Shown here piece by piece: positions 1 through 11,140 of a DNA stretch of 64,000 nt (within the stretch, counting starts at the first letter, position 1; every line of letters starts with the position of its first letter). This stretch comes from Clavulina sp. PMI_390. Lineage: Eukaryota; Basidiomycota; Agaricomycetes; Cantharellales; Hydnaceae. Position numbers and translations under genes: made by a program. Below the pieces are notes generated by a model. The model worked only from the letters and a program-made list of their open reading frames with translations, had not been told where the DNA came from and made no database searches. Where the stretch lies: NCBI GenBank assembly GCA_015039315.1, contig WIDE01000052.1:121735-185734 (forward strand), given 5' to 3'.

Positions 1-448
1 TGCAACGTTGGTAGGCGCACTTAGAGGCGTGAATCGTACAAAAGACAGAGTTCACAGGAAAGTAAAAGCGCTCTCCCCCTGAGGCAGGCCTTGGCAGTGC
101 ATTCGCAAGTTGGGCTGGTCCGCTATGATTGGAGAGCGTCTGATCCCTTAACACGGGCGGCCGCACGGCGAGCGGGCAGCATTTCATGACGTTGGGGGTG
201 ACCGCCATCGTAGACGGTGGGTGTGATGAGAGGAATTTCGAATGCTTACTATTGCACGAGAAGGGCGCCAAAGAGGATGCCATTGAGAATAAGTCCAAGC
301 CTATCAGTTAAGTGTAAGAAGGAGTTCCTCGTCTAACGGCGAGGATTTGCGTACAAGAGAGGCCCAAGTCTGAGCGACGATCGGAGGTCAACCAGAGAAG
401 GGAGGGAAGTAGTGTACACGCGACTTACATGGTGTCGGTGGCGGCCAT
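1..448 (-). CDS. DUF6534-family membrane protein, 5' part only (runs off the left edge)
   Basis: The start codon is at 448-446. Exon 1 is 20 bases and is followed by an intron starting gtaagt. A 15-base exon 2 and an exon 3 ending near 252 then give MAATDTILGPLLLGLILNG, continuing ILFGALLVQY. This is the first transmembrane segment of the basidiomycete DUF6533/DUF6534 seven-helix family, which is receptor-like with no proven ligand. All three splice junctions are in phase. A longer intron (gtaagc) then runs to the window edge and the rest of the gene is outside. Exon sizes and intron positions match the next gene downstream (start at 3398), so the two are tandem duplicates. The join is what I see; the family call rests on remembered members. 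The function is unknown. Confidence 0.65.
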
Positions 449-1162
449 GAGAGAGAGAAGGGGCGAAAGGAGGCGCGATGAGGTCTCTACGACGCGGAAA
501 GAAACAACAAGAGGGCGAAAGGAGCGAAGGAAAGAAAGTGGGGCAATTGAATTACACGGGGACCACCCGAACCAAACACGAGTCAAAGCCGCGATTGGTC
601 CAGGTTCGTCACGGCGCGTGACCAGACGCGCCGCTTAATTTGGAGAGCGCTTTGGGCACGGAAAGGTTGCTCTACATGGCGAGCTGTTATAGATCTCGGT
701 TGGTAGATTTCGGTCGGAAGACGCAGTACATTCTTTAATCATAGTAACTACCACGAAAAATGAGAGGCGCAAGAAGACAGAAATATGCATAGCGTGAGAA
801 GGATGTAAGCAGATCGAGGGCACACTACTGAAGTACACACGGGAGAACATATTATAAAATGGATGGAATAAAAGGAGCTTGTAGATATTAGGGTCGCACA
901 AGTAACGTGGAGAATTGACAACAAATTGGACACAAGGGATTGACTGATGGATTGCATCGATAGCAGGATCACGACAGCCGAACCGGGGAGGTTTGAAAAA
1001 GGATGCGAATGATTATGTGGAATAGTAGAACGAAACAAGTGCACTCTGTAAACCATAGTAAAGTCGAGTTTCAGCAGTGGTTTCTCTTGTCTTTTTAGGC
1101 TTTCAGGAAGTTACACGAAGTGCATCAACGAGGTCAGAGAGTTAAGTGAGTCGAGCGAGCAA
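449..1162. other. Intergenic region between the two DUF6534 genes
   Basis: This 714-base stretch lies between the 3' end of the complete DUF6534 gene and the start of the partial one. It should hold the promoter of the partial gene. No conserved protein fragment, tRNA or repeat was recognised on either strand. Confidence 0.5.
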
Positions 1163-3398
1163 TCAAACAGATTCATCCCGCATAATCACAGTAGTACCGT
1201 TCTCGCTACTGAAGGGAGAGTCGTTGGAAATGACGGTATGAGGCGTCATGTCCAAAGGTTGTCCTGCTTCGATGTCAGCAGGAGGTTTGTCATACATGCT
1301 AGCGTCGTCATCAGCGAGGGCGATGACCTTTTGAGGTATCTCCGGGATGGAAGGGACGCCAAATGAAGTGACTTGGCCACGGCCAGAGCGACGAGGGACA
1401 CTCGAGCCGAGCTTTGATTTTCTTCCCCGTCGATAAGGCTCCTCCAACTCGAACTCGCCGGGGTCATGGTGGACAATCGACGTAGTGACGACATTGATAC
1501 CAGCTGGGATGGCACCGGAACGCGGCTGGTGGAAGAAGTCAGCCAAGGTTTTGCAAGAGATACAGCACGACGAGACATACTGCGGAAGCAAATTGGGCAC
1601 CACCAGAGTGCTCAGTAGTTGTGACCCACTGGGTTCGAGCATTGACTGTCACGACTTTTGGTGAGTTTATTGTATATAACTACGCAGGCCGGTACGCACG
1701 AGAGGAGAGGCAAGCGCCGGTATAAAGCTTCGAGAGAGTGAGTTGAAATATCAAATGTCTGAGCGGTGGAGAAGAAAGGTTAGAGGCGCCAACAGGTTAG
1801 GCTGCGTCGATTAAGAGCCCACAGATTATCAGTCTACGATCAGTAGGAAAAATGGGATTAGCAGGAGGTATCAAGCGAGATTTCCATACTTACCAGAGCA
1901 AGATATACAACAAGGTTGGTGATCGCGCAAACGCTTGTTACAAGACCTGTCTGGATCGTAACTGTTCGTGGATAAAACTAGGTATTAGTAGCAGTTACGG
2001 TGACCGAGCACAGTAATCAGCCGTCTCACATCGAATAAGCTTCGATATAAGGTCCTCGGTGTCAGCGATACCGTTCCGGCGGCGACTCAATTGATAGACC
2101 AGGACCCCGGCGATCAGTATATCCGTTATAGCAGAGAGTGTGAGCCAGACGATGGCCTGGTCCATACAAAGTTAGGATGAGCACAAAGATTCGGCTGAGG
2201 GTGCTTACGATGGCTTTGAACCTATGGAACTGGGCGAACTCGTGGACTATGAAGCAGGCGATACTTGTTCCCAGCCCGCACACTATGAAGATCATCAGTA
2301 TTAAACTTCATGGCGGGGCAGAATTCGCCTACGGAATGAGGCAAAGGAAGCAACATTAAGCAGGGCCCACAGCCACCTGTTCCCGGTGAGCACCTTGACG
2401 CGCCACGCAAAAAAGCACTGCACAGTGGATGCGATGATAGCTGTAATCCCCGGCTCTGTTGGAGTTATCATTAGTTCGTATTATGCAAGGAGTAGGGTTA
2501 CTTCCTTACCAGTGTTCATAAGCCAACCTGACACTTGGATGTATTCGAAGTCGCCTGTGTGGGGAGTTAACGTTCATGCCATGTACTTCGAAGCCAAGAT
2601 ACCGACCAAAATGTGTGACAAGATAGCTATATGAATGGGCAGTGCAGCGCGTCCGATCCATCAGTACGGGGAATGAATTAGATACTCCGAAGCTCGGAAC
2701 AAACAACTCACAGCCAAGCGAAGACAAGATCGAGGATGAAATTGAGGATATCGGCCACTAGTAAAATAATCACAACGACCTTGATGCCAGTCGCGTCGCG
2801 ATGCCACCCGGTCATCCAGTAAATGTAGCTGTGAAGAAGGGAGACGATCAGCATACGGAACACGTGGGCCGATCAATTCATCTAGACATTAGTCCTGCCT
2901 AGGCTCAAAACCAGCGAGATCAAAGACCGTCGAGCCCCGGTGATGCCCAGCGGACCAGGAAACGTGAATTTGTCAAAAGGAACACCGTTCAATGTAGCGC
3001 CAAGAATGATCTCCTTTTGGGCAGGTCTCGGCGGATCACTGACAAGCTTGACTGGTGACGAGAAGGCGGGCGAGCTCCACGCGGCGATGACCGCTCAATG
3101 CGGGGGCGGCCAACGTTCCGTGACTCAGGGTCGACCGCCGTCGCAACCAGCGAAATAGACGACCGCGACTGCCAGTATGGGAGACAAAATACTCACTACT
3201 GCACGAGAAGAGCACCAAAGAGGACTCCATTAAGGGTGGACCCAAGGCTATGGATAGAAGTTTTGAGAGGCTTTCTTGTCCGAATACGAGAGTTCGCGTA
3301 CAGCAAAGGTCCCAGGCTAAGAACAATCGATCTGGGGTAAGCCAACTGGGTGATAGCAGCAGTGCAAATGCGACCTACATTGCATCCATCGCTGCCAT
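1163..3398 (-). CDS. DUF6534-family seven-transmembrane protein (3' end unresolved)
   Basis: The start is ATG at 3398-3396. Exon 1 (3398-3379) and a 15-base exon 2 join in phase to give MAAMDAILGPLLLGSTLNG and then VLFGALLVQY. Later exons encode a WMTGWHRDATGIK loop, the helix VVVIILLVADILNFILDLV, the HFGDFEYIQVSGWLMNTEP segment, CFFAWRVKVLTGNRWL, and ITDILIAGVLVYQLSRRR with the TIQTGLVTSVCAITNLVV helix. This order and these motifs are those of DUF6534 proteins. The family's HLIF..LSKLYTN motif appears as HLIFQLTLSKLYT near 1730-1770. The junctions on both sides of it do not join cleanly in phase, so the 3' part may be decayed or use unusual splice sites. The hydrophilic tail (SGAIPAGINVVTTSIVHHD to the stop at 1163) is open. 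The role is probably a membrane receptor or sensor, which is inference only. Confidence 0.65.
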
Positions 3399-3561
3399 GA
3401 GGAGAAGGAGGATTCAGGGTAGTCTAAGGAGGCCTCTAGGATGTGGAAAGAAGCAGAATGAGGGTGGAAGAGCGAAAAGAAATACGGCGGGGCAAACTGA
3501 ATAACATCGGGGCTCGAACCAAACACACCACGCTGAAACACACACAAATCATCTAGCTGCC

Positions 3562-4895
3562 ATGGTTCGTTCTTCCCAGACCTGTAGTCGAGCGAAACTC
3601 ATATTAAATCATTTCACATAGGCCCGTAATGAAGAGAAAGCTCAGTACGTAACTTCGGTTGATCTGCTGTGCTCCTATTCATATTCTATGGCAGGTCTAT
3701 GCTCTATCGCTTTCGCGAGGCGAAAGCGGCAGAATTTGGTGTAGCTGGACGTGGTGATAAACGTCCTCGAATAGCAAGCACCTGTAAAAGCTTGAAAGAC
3801 TGTGAGCGCTGGCGCGGAGAGATACTACGCGAGATTAGTCGGAAGGTCTCCAAGATTCAGGACAGTAAGTCCTCTCTACTCATGTATCACTTCACGAAGT
3901 TTTGAGCTGACCACACTATCTCGAATCATAAATCTGCTAGCTGGCCTGTCTGACTATGAGATTCGAGATCTCAACGATGAGATCAACAAGCTCATGCGGG
4001 AGAAGCGCCACTGGGAGAACCAGATTATCGCACTAGGAGGAGCCAACTATCGACGAAATATCGCTATGCTCGATAGCGAAGGGAAAGAGGTCCCAGGCAC
4101 CAAAGGCTACAAGTGTGTTACTCCTTCTCAGTTGATAGTTTCCTTCTTGATTGCTGAGCGACGCTGCCGATGCTTAGATATTTTGGTCGTGCCAAAGATC
4201 TTCCTGGTGTGAAGGAGTTGTTCCAGAAGAGCAGTGAGTGATGATTCGAATATCTAGTCTTTTCATGATTCTATTGATTGATCTTCTACGTCTAGCTGAG
4301 GTTGACGAGGAGACTATCGCGTCCCAACACTATAAAAAGTACCAAAATCAAGGAGCATCATATTACGGTGACTTGGATGAGGCAGATGATGATCTTTTAA
4401 ACTATGAAGTTGAGCAGGAAAATGATGGTATGGTATCATACGCCCATCCAAGCCCCTGGGTTGCCTCACTCACTCACTGATTCCTGCAATGCCTAGAATG
4501 GGACGCTGCCTATGTCGCTCTCGCAAAAACCCTTGGTCTCGATGCCAGTCTCTCTTCCCCTCCCATCCCCCGTCCACCACCAACCGCGATCGGTAAGACC
4601 CTTGGTGATCCAACAAGTGAGTCTAAGTCTCCGAATCGACAAGCGGTCGCTGCTGACACTGACTCCACTTACAGATGGGGATACTGATATGGAAGGCAAA
4701 CGAACAGAGTCTGATGCGAAAAAAGCGGCCGAGTCCGAGTCGGCGCAGCTGCATGTCATAACGAAGTTACCGCCCTTACTGTCCGTCTTACAGCCTTCTG
4801 ACATCACGCCACCCACATTACCAACAAAGGCCGAGATGGAGGACGTGTTACTAGAGCTGCGGAAACGAGCGCTGTTGGAAGAATATGTAGGCTGA
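3562..4895 (+). CDS. ISY1: Pre-mRNA-splicing factor ISY1
   Basis: The protein is ISY1, a component of the Prp19-associated complex in the active spliceosome, acting in the nucleus. Eight exons join in phase: 3562-3564, 3622-3644, 3695-3864, 3941-4112, 4178-4233, 4296-4427, 4497-4616 and 4675-4895. They give 298 residues, close to family members of about 235-290. Visible hallmarks are the N-terminus MARNEEKAQSMLYRFREA, the block CERWRGEILREISRKVSKIQ, YEIRDLNDEINKLMREK, GGANYRRN, GKEVPGTKGYKYFGRAKDLP and an acidic C-terminal half. Exon 1 contributes only the ATG, with an intron directly after it. The exon 4 join needs a gtgtgt donor at 4113 to restore YKYFGR. The gene is single copy here and sits between two lineage-specific families. 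Confidence 0.95.
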
Positions 4896-5310
4896 TTTCG
4901 CGCTGCTGCGTCTTGTATCGTGGTCAAATAAATGTAATGTGTCTGATTCTGGCAATGAACTACTAACGAACCTGCCATTCGAAGTCTTGGCGCCAACCTA
5001 TTCATTGATTTCATTCGCCAGTGTGTTGACTGGGCATGATTACGATGCTGACGCTTTCGTGGTGTATTTACTCTTGTTGTGGTTGTGGGCCGAACGGCGG
5101 CCTGCTTGACGCGTCTCGGCTGCCGATTCCGCGTCGTATTGCGCGTCCACTCTCATTGCACACGACACCTCCCGAGTCCAACACGTATCGCTGCTGCGCC
5201 CTGAATTGTATATAAGAATGAGTGCTCCTCGGTCCCAAACCTCTTCACCCCCAAGTGTTATCCTCTCAGCGATCTCATCCAAACCTCCTCCATAACTCTA
5301 CCCCTGCATC
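4896..5310 (+). promoter_or_regulatory. Intergenic region with a TATA box for the 5311 gene
   Basis: A clean TATATAAG lies at 5209-5216, about 95 bases before the ATG at 5311. Pyrimidine-rich sequence follows it (5255-5300), as is usual at fungal transcription starts. The first part should be the ISY1 3' UTR. No other gene is visible. Confidence 0.5.
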
Positions 5311-6269
5311 ATGCGCAACCAGTCACACCCCACGAGTCACCACCACCACGAGCATTGCCCTGGCTGTTCCCCGGCCGAGGTACCTCCTCCTGAACCACTC
5401 CACCGTCACTTTCCTGCTGCCCACACCCCTCCATGCTCTCATCATCGCGGAGGTTACCACCCCCAAGCTGTAGGGCTTGACCCATCCCACCACTTTGCAC
5501 CTCGCGGCCTCCACTGGCTGGCTCTAGGCGTAATCGCCACCACGCTCTTCCGCAAAGGCAAAGGCCCCGGCCTCCTCTGGTTCGGCCTTGGAGCTCTCGT
5601 CGTCAATGTCTTCATGAAGAAACGCATCGGCCACCCAGAATTCCACCGCGGCTTTGGCAGACGTGGTCGCGGTTTCTTCTGGTCTGGTAGACACCGCGAG
5701 CGCCGTTGGTTCAGCCACCACCGCGATGTGAGCTGGAAGATCACTGTCACGGCTGAGCCTGAGGGCGACGTCGACGACGAGAAGCGTGATAACGAGAGTG
5801 AAGAGTGCCAGTGTGCTGACTGTGTTATGTCTCGGGCTGCTGCGGGTCGTTGTTCGTGTGGTCACGTTGATGAGGACGCTGCGCCTGAGGTCGTTTTCGA
5901 TGCTGCTCAACCTAGTGCAGCCGACGAGAAAGTTGAGGACGCCGAACTTGCCACTCCCATGGTCCCTGACGTTGAAGAGAGCACTAAGGTATGTATACGT
6001 TCCCATGTTGTGTTTTCGCGTCTCATCTGCACTTCCTTAGGTGTTGATCGAGCATCGTCTCGACAGTCTCGCAAACTCCATTGAGGACCTCAAGGCCGTA
6101 AGCGACATTCTTCGCCCACGTATTATTAGACCCATCTCATGATATCGGCGTTTTCTTCCGCTTATTGTAGACTGTTCATGAGCTTGCCTCTGTGACTGGT
6201 TCGCGCGCGTCCAGCGGGTTCGACATCGGAGCTGCTTTTGAAGACATTGAGCGCCCCACCACCTTCTGA
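5311..6269 (+). CDS. His-rich, basic protein of unknown function with a possible membrane segment
   Basis: Three exons (5311-5988, 6041-6097, 6171-6269) join in phase to give 277 residues. The N-terminus is rich in histidine and proline (HHHHEHCPGCSP, HHRGGYHP). A hydrophobic stretch around residues 70-100 (HWLALGVIATTLF and GLLWFGLGALVVNVF) could be one or two membrane helices. A His/Arg-rich region follows (HRGFGRRGRGFFWSGRHRER). The middle carries a Cys-containing acidic part (EECQCADCVMS, GRCSCGHVDED), and the C-terminal exons are amphipathic (VLIEHRLDSLANSIEDLKA). The Cys/His content would suit metal binding, but this is inference. I do not recognise the family. The TATA box, good intron signals and phase-consistent exons support a real gene. 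Confidence 0.6.
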
Positions 6270-7290
6270 ATAGTCCCTTGAACTTTCCGTCTCACGAAAG
6301 TGGAACGACCTCTCTATGATCCCAATCTATCCCGCCCTTTCCCATCTTGTACTCTCCATTTGCCTTTTGATCGAATCGGCGGACACCTGATTCTCTCTTT
6401 GTTGTATTGACTTTCTCGAATAAGCTTGATAATTCAATTCCACACTGCTAATCTCTCATCATGACACTTTCCCGACTCTTGACAGGTCGCTCCACCGAAG
6501 CACCTTGTTTGGAGTCACGAACCTCGATATCGGGAATGAATCATGCAATCTTGCTTTCTCCGAATCATTGTATAACAGCTGACTGTCTATTCTTCCACAC
6601 TCGGGACCTCTTGTTCCGCCCAAAGATTCAGCCGCTGTTTCGGGCGCTTGGGGTCGGGATTCGAGGAGTCGGAGGTAGGGCGCTCCGTTGGGCGCTTCCC
6701 TATTGTCAGGTGCGGTGCCTGACAATTTTCTCAGCAAGACCTGTTTCCAAGCCGTGCTGAGACATTTTAAATAGTAGCATGTGTCGCCATGTTGTACTAC
6801 CTGGTAGGAGAGAGGTTGCGCGAGCTTGGTGGCCTGCGTCATGATGACGCCTGGCTGGTTCACACGCCTCACCCAGTCTTGCTTGCAGCCAAAGCTGTCG
6901 TCCTCAAACCAATAACAAGAGTGCTTTATGTCGGTATTCAAAGCATTTCTGGCTGCAACCATCACTGGTTACGTCATTAGTGAAAGCTACCGCGGCGCTC
7001 GGCGATCCTTGGCCTTGCAGTCACACTCACTCCACCTCCATACCATCAATGTTGTGGCGCATTTTTTGAACGCTCGGCCAGTCAAACCCCCGACACATTG
7101 ACATTTTTCGGGCCTCCGTACCCGCTCAGTCTGATGTAGTCTTGACTCATGGATACGTATATGATCAGCGCTCCATTTCGCTCTCGTTCGAACCCCCTCT
7201 CTTCTCTTCTCACTCAGCCTTTTGGCATCGTTCAAGCTGGACTTTTCTGCTTTCTACGAGTATCTACTCTACCCCAGCCCCCGTCGCACT
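6270..7290. other. Region without a recognised gene, upstream of the hemerythrin-like gene
   Basis: Two overlapping open frames exist (6461-6760 plus and 6459-6965 minus, 168 codons). Neither has recognisable motifs or convincing splice context. The last 70 bases (7222-7290) are conserved in the tandem pseudogene copy (9185-9249) and probably form the 5' UTR and promoter-proximal part of the hemerythrin-like gene. Confidence 0.4.
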
Positions 7291-8321
7291 ATGGCGAAGT
7301 CTCTGAACTCTAAAACTCTTGCAAAGCTCGACCTGGCGTTGGGCCGCATGCGAACCATTGGTGCAGGCCCAATGCCTGCTGACCCCTTTGACCATGCAGC
7401 ATGGGAGATGGCTTGCGCTCACGCGATGATACTCATTGAGCTGCAAAACATCTATGTTGTACGTGATTGGAAACTGCCCCGGGTCCGTGCCACTCACCGT
7501 TTGCTCCTTGTTTAGAAAGCGCGAACCATCGCCCAAAATGACAAGCGAGACTTCGTACTCTACGCGCTTTTCTGGGTTGATGTACGTTATCTTTGTTCCC
7601 ATTATTGTCTCTGATGTGAGACGCCCTATGAGTGATTGCTGATATCGGCTTTCCCACTTCAGGTTGTTGAACACCATCACGAAATTGAGGAAGGTTGGGT
7701 CATGGAATTGTTGAAAGGACCATCGTTCAAGGATGAGATCACCCATGAGCACGACGGATTCCGTGAACAAATTCACGATATTCAACATTATCTCACATCA
7801 TGTCTCCCAGCTGGGACAAAGTGGGGATTCCGCAACCATACGGTTTCGGCTAAAGCATTGGAAACGTTCCGCGCTGAGACGCTCGAGGACCTCATCGAGA
7901 AGCTAGTTGAAGTCTTCCTGGAACATGTGAGTACCGACCGAGACTTTTGATTGTCCTATTTTCATTGACCAGTAACATTGTTTAGTTCTGCGACGAACCT
8001 ACCTATCTGGAGGCGCAGAAGATGCGAGCCTATCATTCGCATGAGCAGATGGAGGCAGTTATCAAGCGAGTCGTGACTTATATTCAGTCCCAGGTATGAC
8101 TCACTCATGCTCAATGGAATACGTTGCTTTACTACCAACCTGGGTGTATGCTGACCGAACGATCTCTTTTACAGCCTCCTTCTTTCCATGTCAACACGTG
8201 GCTTCACCGGCCAAACTCAACCTTTCCTCCTGTTCCGTGGTTTGTTAAGGTTCTCATCAACTGGGTCTGGTACTGGCCAGACCGTAATATCTGGCGCTTT
8301 GCACCAACGTTAACCTATTAG
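7291..8321 (+). CDS. Hemerythrin-like (HHE cation-binding) domain protein
   Basis: Five exons (7291-7458, 7516-7581, 7663-7926, 7986-8093, 8175-8321) join in phase to give 250 residues. The HHE signature is visible as EHHHEIEEG in exon 3, then THEHDGF about 20 residues later, and FLEHFCDE across the exon 3/4 join. These supply the His/Glu ligands of a four-helix di-iron or cation-binding bundle. The C-terminal PPVPWFVKVLINWVWYWP and RFAPT segment resembles the tail of other basidiomycete hemerythrin-like proteins, whose role (iron or oxygen sensing, redox) is mostly untested. ATG 7291 was chosen because the pseudogene copy has an ATG at the matching place (9250). An upstream in-frame ATG at 7222 is possible but its region reads like a leader. 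The tandem copy downstream is broken. Confidence 0.75.
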
Positions 8322-9184
8322 CCATGTGTCCAAGATACCCAATATAAGCTTTCGATACCTCACCCTTCATGCGAATGAGGATCCTTTATTCACACACCAC
8401 CCGAGCTGACCCTCGACTCACGCGATATTAGCATGCACAGTTTCCGGCGTTCATTCCCCCCACCTTGAGTTAAGCTAGTACTTGATTTCAACACTATCGA
8501 CCGGCTCTGTCCATGCTAGGTTCTTCGAGATGATTCGAGATTTTTTCTCTGTGTGGCGAGGAGCTCGAATATATCAATCGTGATTATATGGAACTCACGT
8601 TCCAACGCGCGCCAGAAATACTGGTAGTTGTTTGGCTGATGTTCCACGTACATCTGGTTGAAGGTCGTTCTATGTACAACTGTGAGTCTATTTTAATCTT
8701 GATCTGATCGGTAGTTCACATTCCGCGCGCTCATCTGCCGTTCAGGACAATCGAGTTTGTGGGCTTTTTTACGATTGACAGACCTGCACCTGATAATGCC
8801 CTAGGAAGCTAACGCGTTGGGTTTTGGTCGTCAATCTGCTCCTCAGAATTTGTATCGTCATCCGATGACGGCTAGCTTGCGACAGTTCGCCTCACCTACC
8901 GACATGCTCTTTTGCTGGGTGAAATGCCGTGTGTGACCAATGGTGTCTCCCCATAAATCTTACTCGCAATACTTGTAAAGACCGCTCAACTAATCCGCTT
9001 ACAACGATCAGTCAATCCTTGGGCGGATTCTGGACGCCTGGTCGACCAAGGTCTCGACAGCACTTCGTGCATTCTCAGACCCCCCGTACCCGTTCCGTTG
9101 ACCAGGGATTCAAGCTCGACTGGAGGATACATAAATTTCTTGCCCCAGCTCTTCCAATTATTTCCACATCTGGTCATCTTCAGT
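8322..9184. other. Intergenic region between the hemerythrin-like gene and its pseudogene
   Basis: This region is largely without recognisable genes, apart from a protein-like open stretch on the minus strand at 8516-8690 listed separately. The right end (about 9060-9184) shows weak similarity to the promoter region of the first copy, for example a shared CCGTACCCG motif. Confidence 0.4.
8516..8690 (-). CDS. Possible terminal exon of an unidentified gene or gene fragment
   Basis: On the minus strand an acceptor-like tag near 8690 is followed by an open frame of about 53 codons ending in TAG (8518-8516). It contains FNQMYVEHQPNNYQYFWR, then ALEREFHIITIDIFELL and a short basic tail. Its composition is protein-like, with many aromatics and amphipathic repeats, unlike the noise around it. 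I do not recognise the family, and no upstream exon could be attached with confidence. It could be a relic. Confidence 0.25.
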
Positions 9185-10255
9185 GTCCCTCATTCAAGCT
9201 TGGCTTTTCTGCAGTCACCTACTCTACCCCAGCCCAGTTCTCGATTAACATGAGTTTATCCCTGAATGCTTGCGCTCTTTCAAAGCTAGACTCGGCACTA
9301 GGACGAATGCAAGCCCTCGGCGCGCCCTCTGTGCCTCTGTGCCTACTGACCCCTTCTCCCATCCATCTTGGGAAAATGGCTTGTGCTCCTATGATGATAC
9401 TTCTTGGGTTGTGGGTCATCTATACTGTATTTGTCCGAATTGCACTCCTCACTATCATCCCGTCTTCTCGCACAGAAAGCCCAGGAGATAATACCACAAG
9501 ATAGGGGAGGCTTCGCTGTATGCCTTTTTCGAGGCGGATGTACGTCCTCAATGCTCTCATCCTTATTTTGATGACAAGCCATTCAGTGAATATCTGATTA
9601 TGTCCTTTTTCCATTAGCTCGTTGAGCATCATCACGAAATGGAAGAGGGCTGGACGATGGAGTCGTTCAGCTGACCATCGTTCAAGGACAACATTGCTCA
9701 TGAGCACGATGAATTCCACAATCAGCTCCATAGTATCGAAAATTAACTGACATCTTGTCTATCACTTGGGACAAGTTGGGGATTCCGGGACCACACAGTT
9801 CTAGCTAAACATCCAGAAATATACGACGCTGGAGGCTCTCATAGAGAAGCTGGTTGACGTTCTCGTTGATCGTGTGAGCATTGCTAGAGACATCTTGCTA
9901 CTCCTAATTGACTCTCCACTATTCGTAGTCCTGCGATGAGCTGGCCTGCCTTGTGGGCGCCAAGATCGCGAGCCTGTCATTCAAACGAGCAGATGGAGCA
10001 AGTTACCAAGAGAAGCTCAACTTATCCTCAGTCACTGGTATGATATATTTGTTGATCGGACTTCTCTCGGCTCGCAATTCAACCACTCATTCATCTAATT
10101 CTCTATCACAGCCCCCTTCCCTCCTCGTCCGCATCTGGCTTCATCGGCCAGGCACAGCGGTCCCTGCTTTCCCATGGTTTGTGAGGCTTATTGTCAATTG
10201 GGTCTGGTACTGACCAAATCGCAATATGTGGCGCTTCGCCAATGTTATTAGTCTT
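9185..10255 (+). pseudogene. Pseudogene of the hemerythrin-like gene (tandem copy)
   Basis: The same exon plan as the 7291 gene can be followed. There is an ATG at 9250 with LSKLDSALGRMQALG (intact copy LAKLDLALGRMRTIG), then VEHHHEMEEGW and an AHEHDEF block. Exon 5 has the PPSFLVRIWLHRPGT and PWFVRLIVNWVWY segments. It is broken in several places. A local frame shift in exon 1 replaces the PADPFDHAAWE segment. There are in-frame stops at 9672-9674 (after ESFS), at 9744-9746 (in the SIEN segment) and at 10211-10213, where TGG of WYWPD has become TGA. The region between about 9800 and 10000 is also out of frame. The duplication includes about 65 bases upstream of the ATG. The copy cannot make the full protein. 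Confidence 0.8.
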
Positions 10256-11140
10256 CTTTACACTATAGGAAATACTTTTTTTCGGTACATCAACTTAGCG
10301 TACAATACACAGGCAATATTAAGGAGCATAATTTCCGCCTACTGCGATGTCTGAGGTCTCGCTCATGACCACACACTGACCTAAGGCCTAGCCCATTATT
10401 CTGATGAGCTATTGTTCATTCTCAGATTGCTTGCTCGAGCTTTTGCTCCGCATTGGGAATTTCCCTGACCGGTGCAACGCACATTCTACCAGCTGAAAGC
10501 AGTGCGTGCAGTACCCGATGGGTGCCGCTAATTTTATGGGCAGCCGATCGTCTGCGTACCTGTCAGGCTCCCTGCCAGGGCCATGATAGCAGGGCAGTTC
10601 CTCACGAGAAGAGAGGATCGTCCCAAACATCAATTCTGATCTGCACCGCTCCGAACACTCACGCATCGTCTTGTGGACAGGTATGCATCGTGTTTCTGGG
10701 TCTGTACGGTATTCTACAGTGTATATTTTCCAGCACCGGTCATTATCGCTTGCAGTCACCGGTTATATGGAACCCTTGCCTAATATTGCGTGGCGGATAC
10801 TATGCGTATTTCTAGTTGCGACTCAGTTGAGTTGGCTATTTAGTCGGCCGAAGGAGGGGTGAGGTCGCTGAAGATGGTATTCTGACCTCCAGACATGTAC
10901 TATTACGGCGTCCATACCGCCTTTGGAGGAGTGATATATCTGAATGGGCGGATCTCTTGAATCCTGACGGTTAGCATTGATGCGTTCCCTTTAAGGTTAT
11001 ATTAAGGCATTGCGAGGTGGAAGCTGTGTGCATACATCTAGCCGGTGCGGCGCTTATGTGTGTCCGTCCAAGAAGGTTCTTCGTGAACAGCTATAAGACA
11101 GCGCCAGCATACTGTGAGCTAGCCTTGTATCAACATCCGA
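10256..11140. other. Intergenic region, nothing recognised
   Basis: The open frames here (for example 10453-10815 plus and 10409-10759 minus) overlap each other on opposite strands and show no known motif. The region should include the promoter of the first kinase-like gene. Confidence 0.4.

Noticed and set aside
6459..6965. 168-codon open frame on the minus strand
   Set aside because: It has no recognisable motif, no intron or splice context, and is overlapped by another open frame on the plus strand. Sequence composition looks random, so it was not called a gene.
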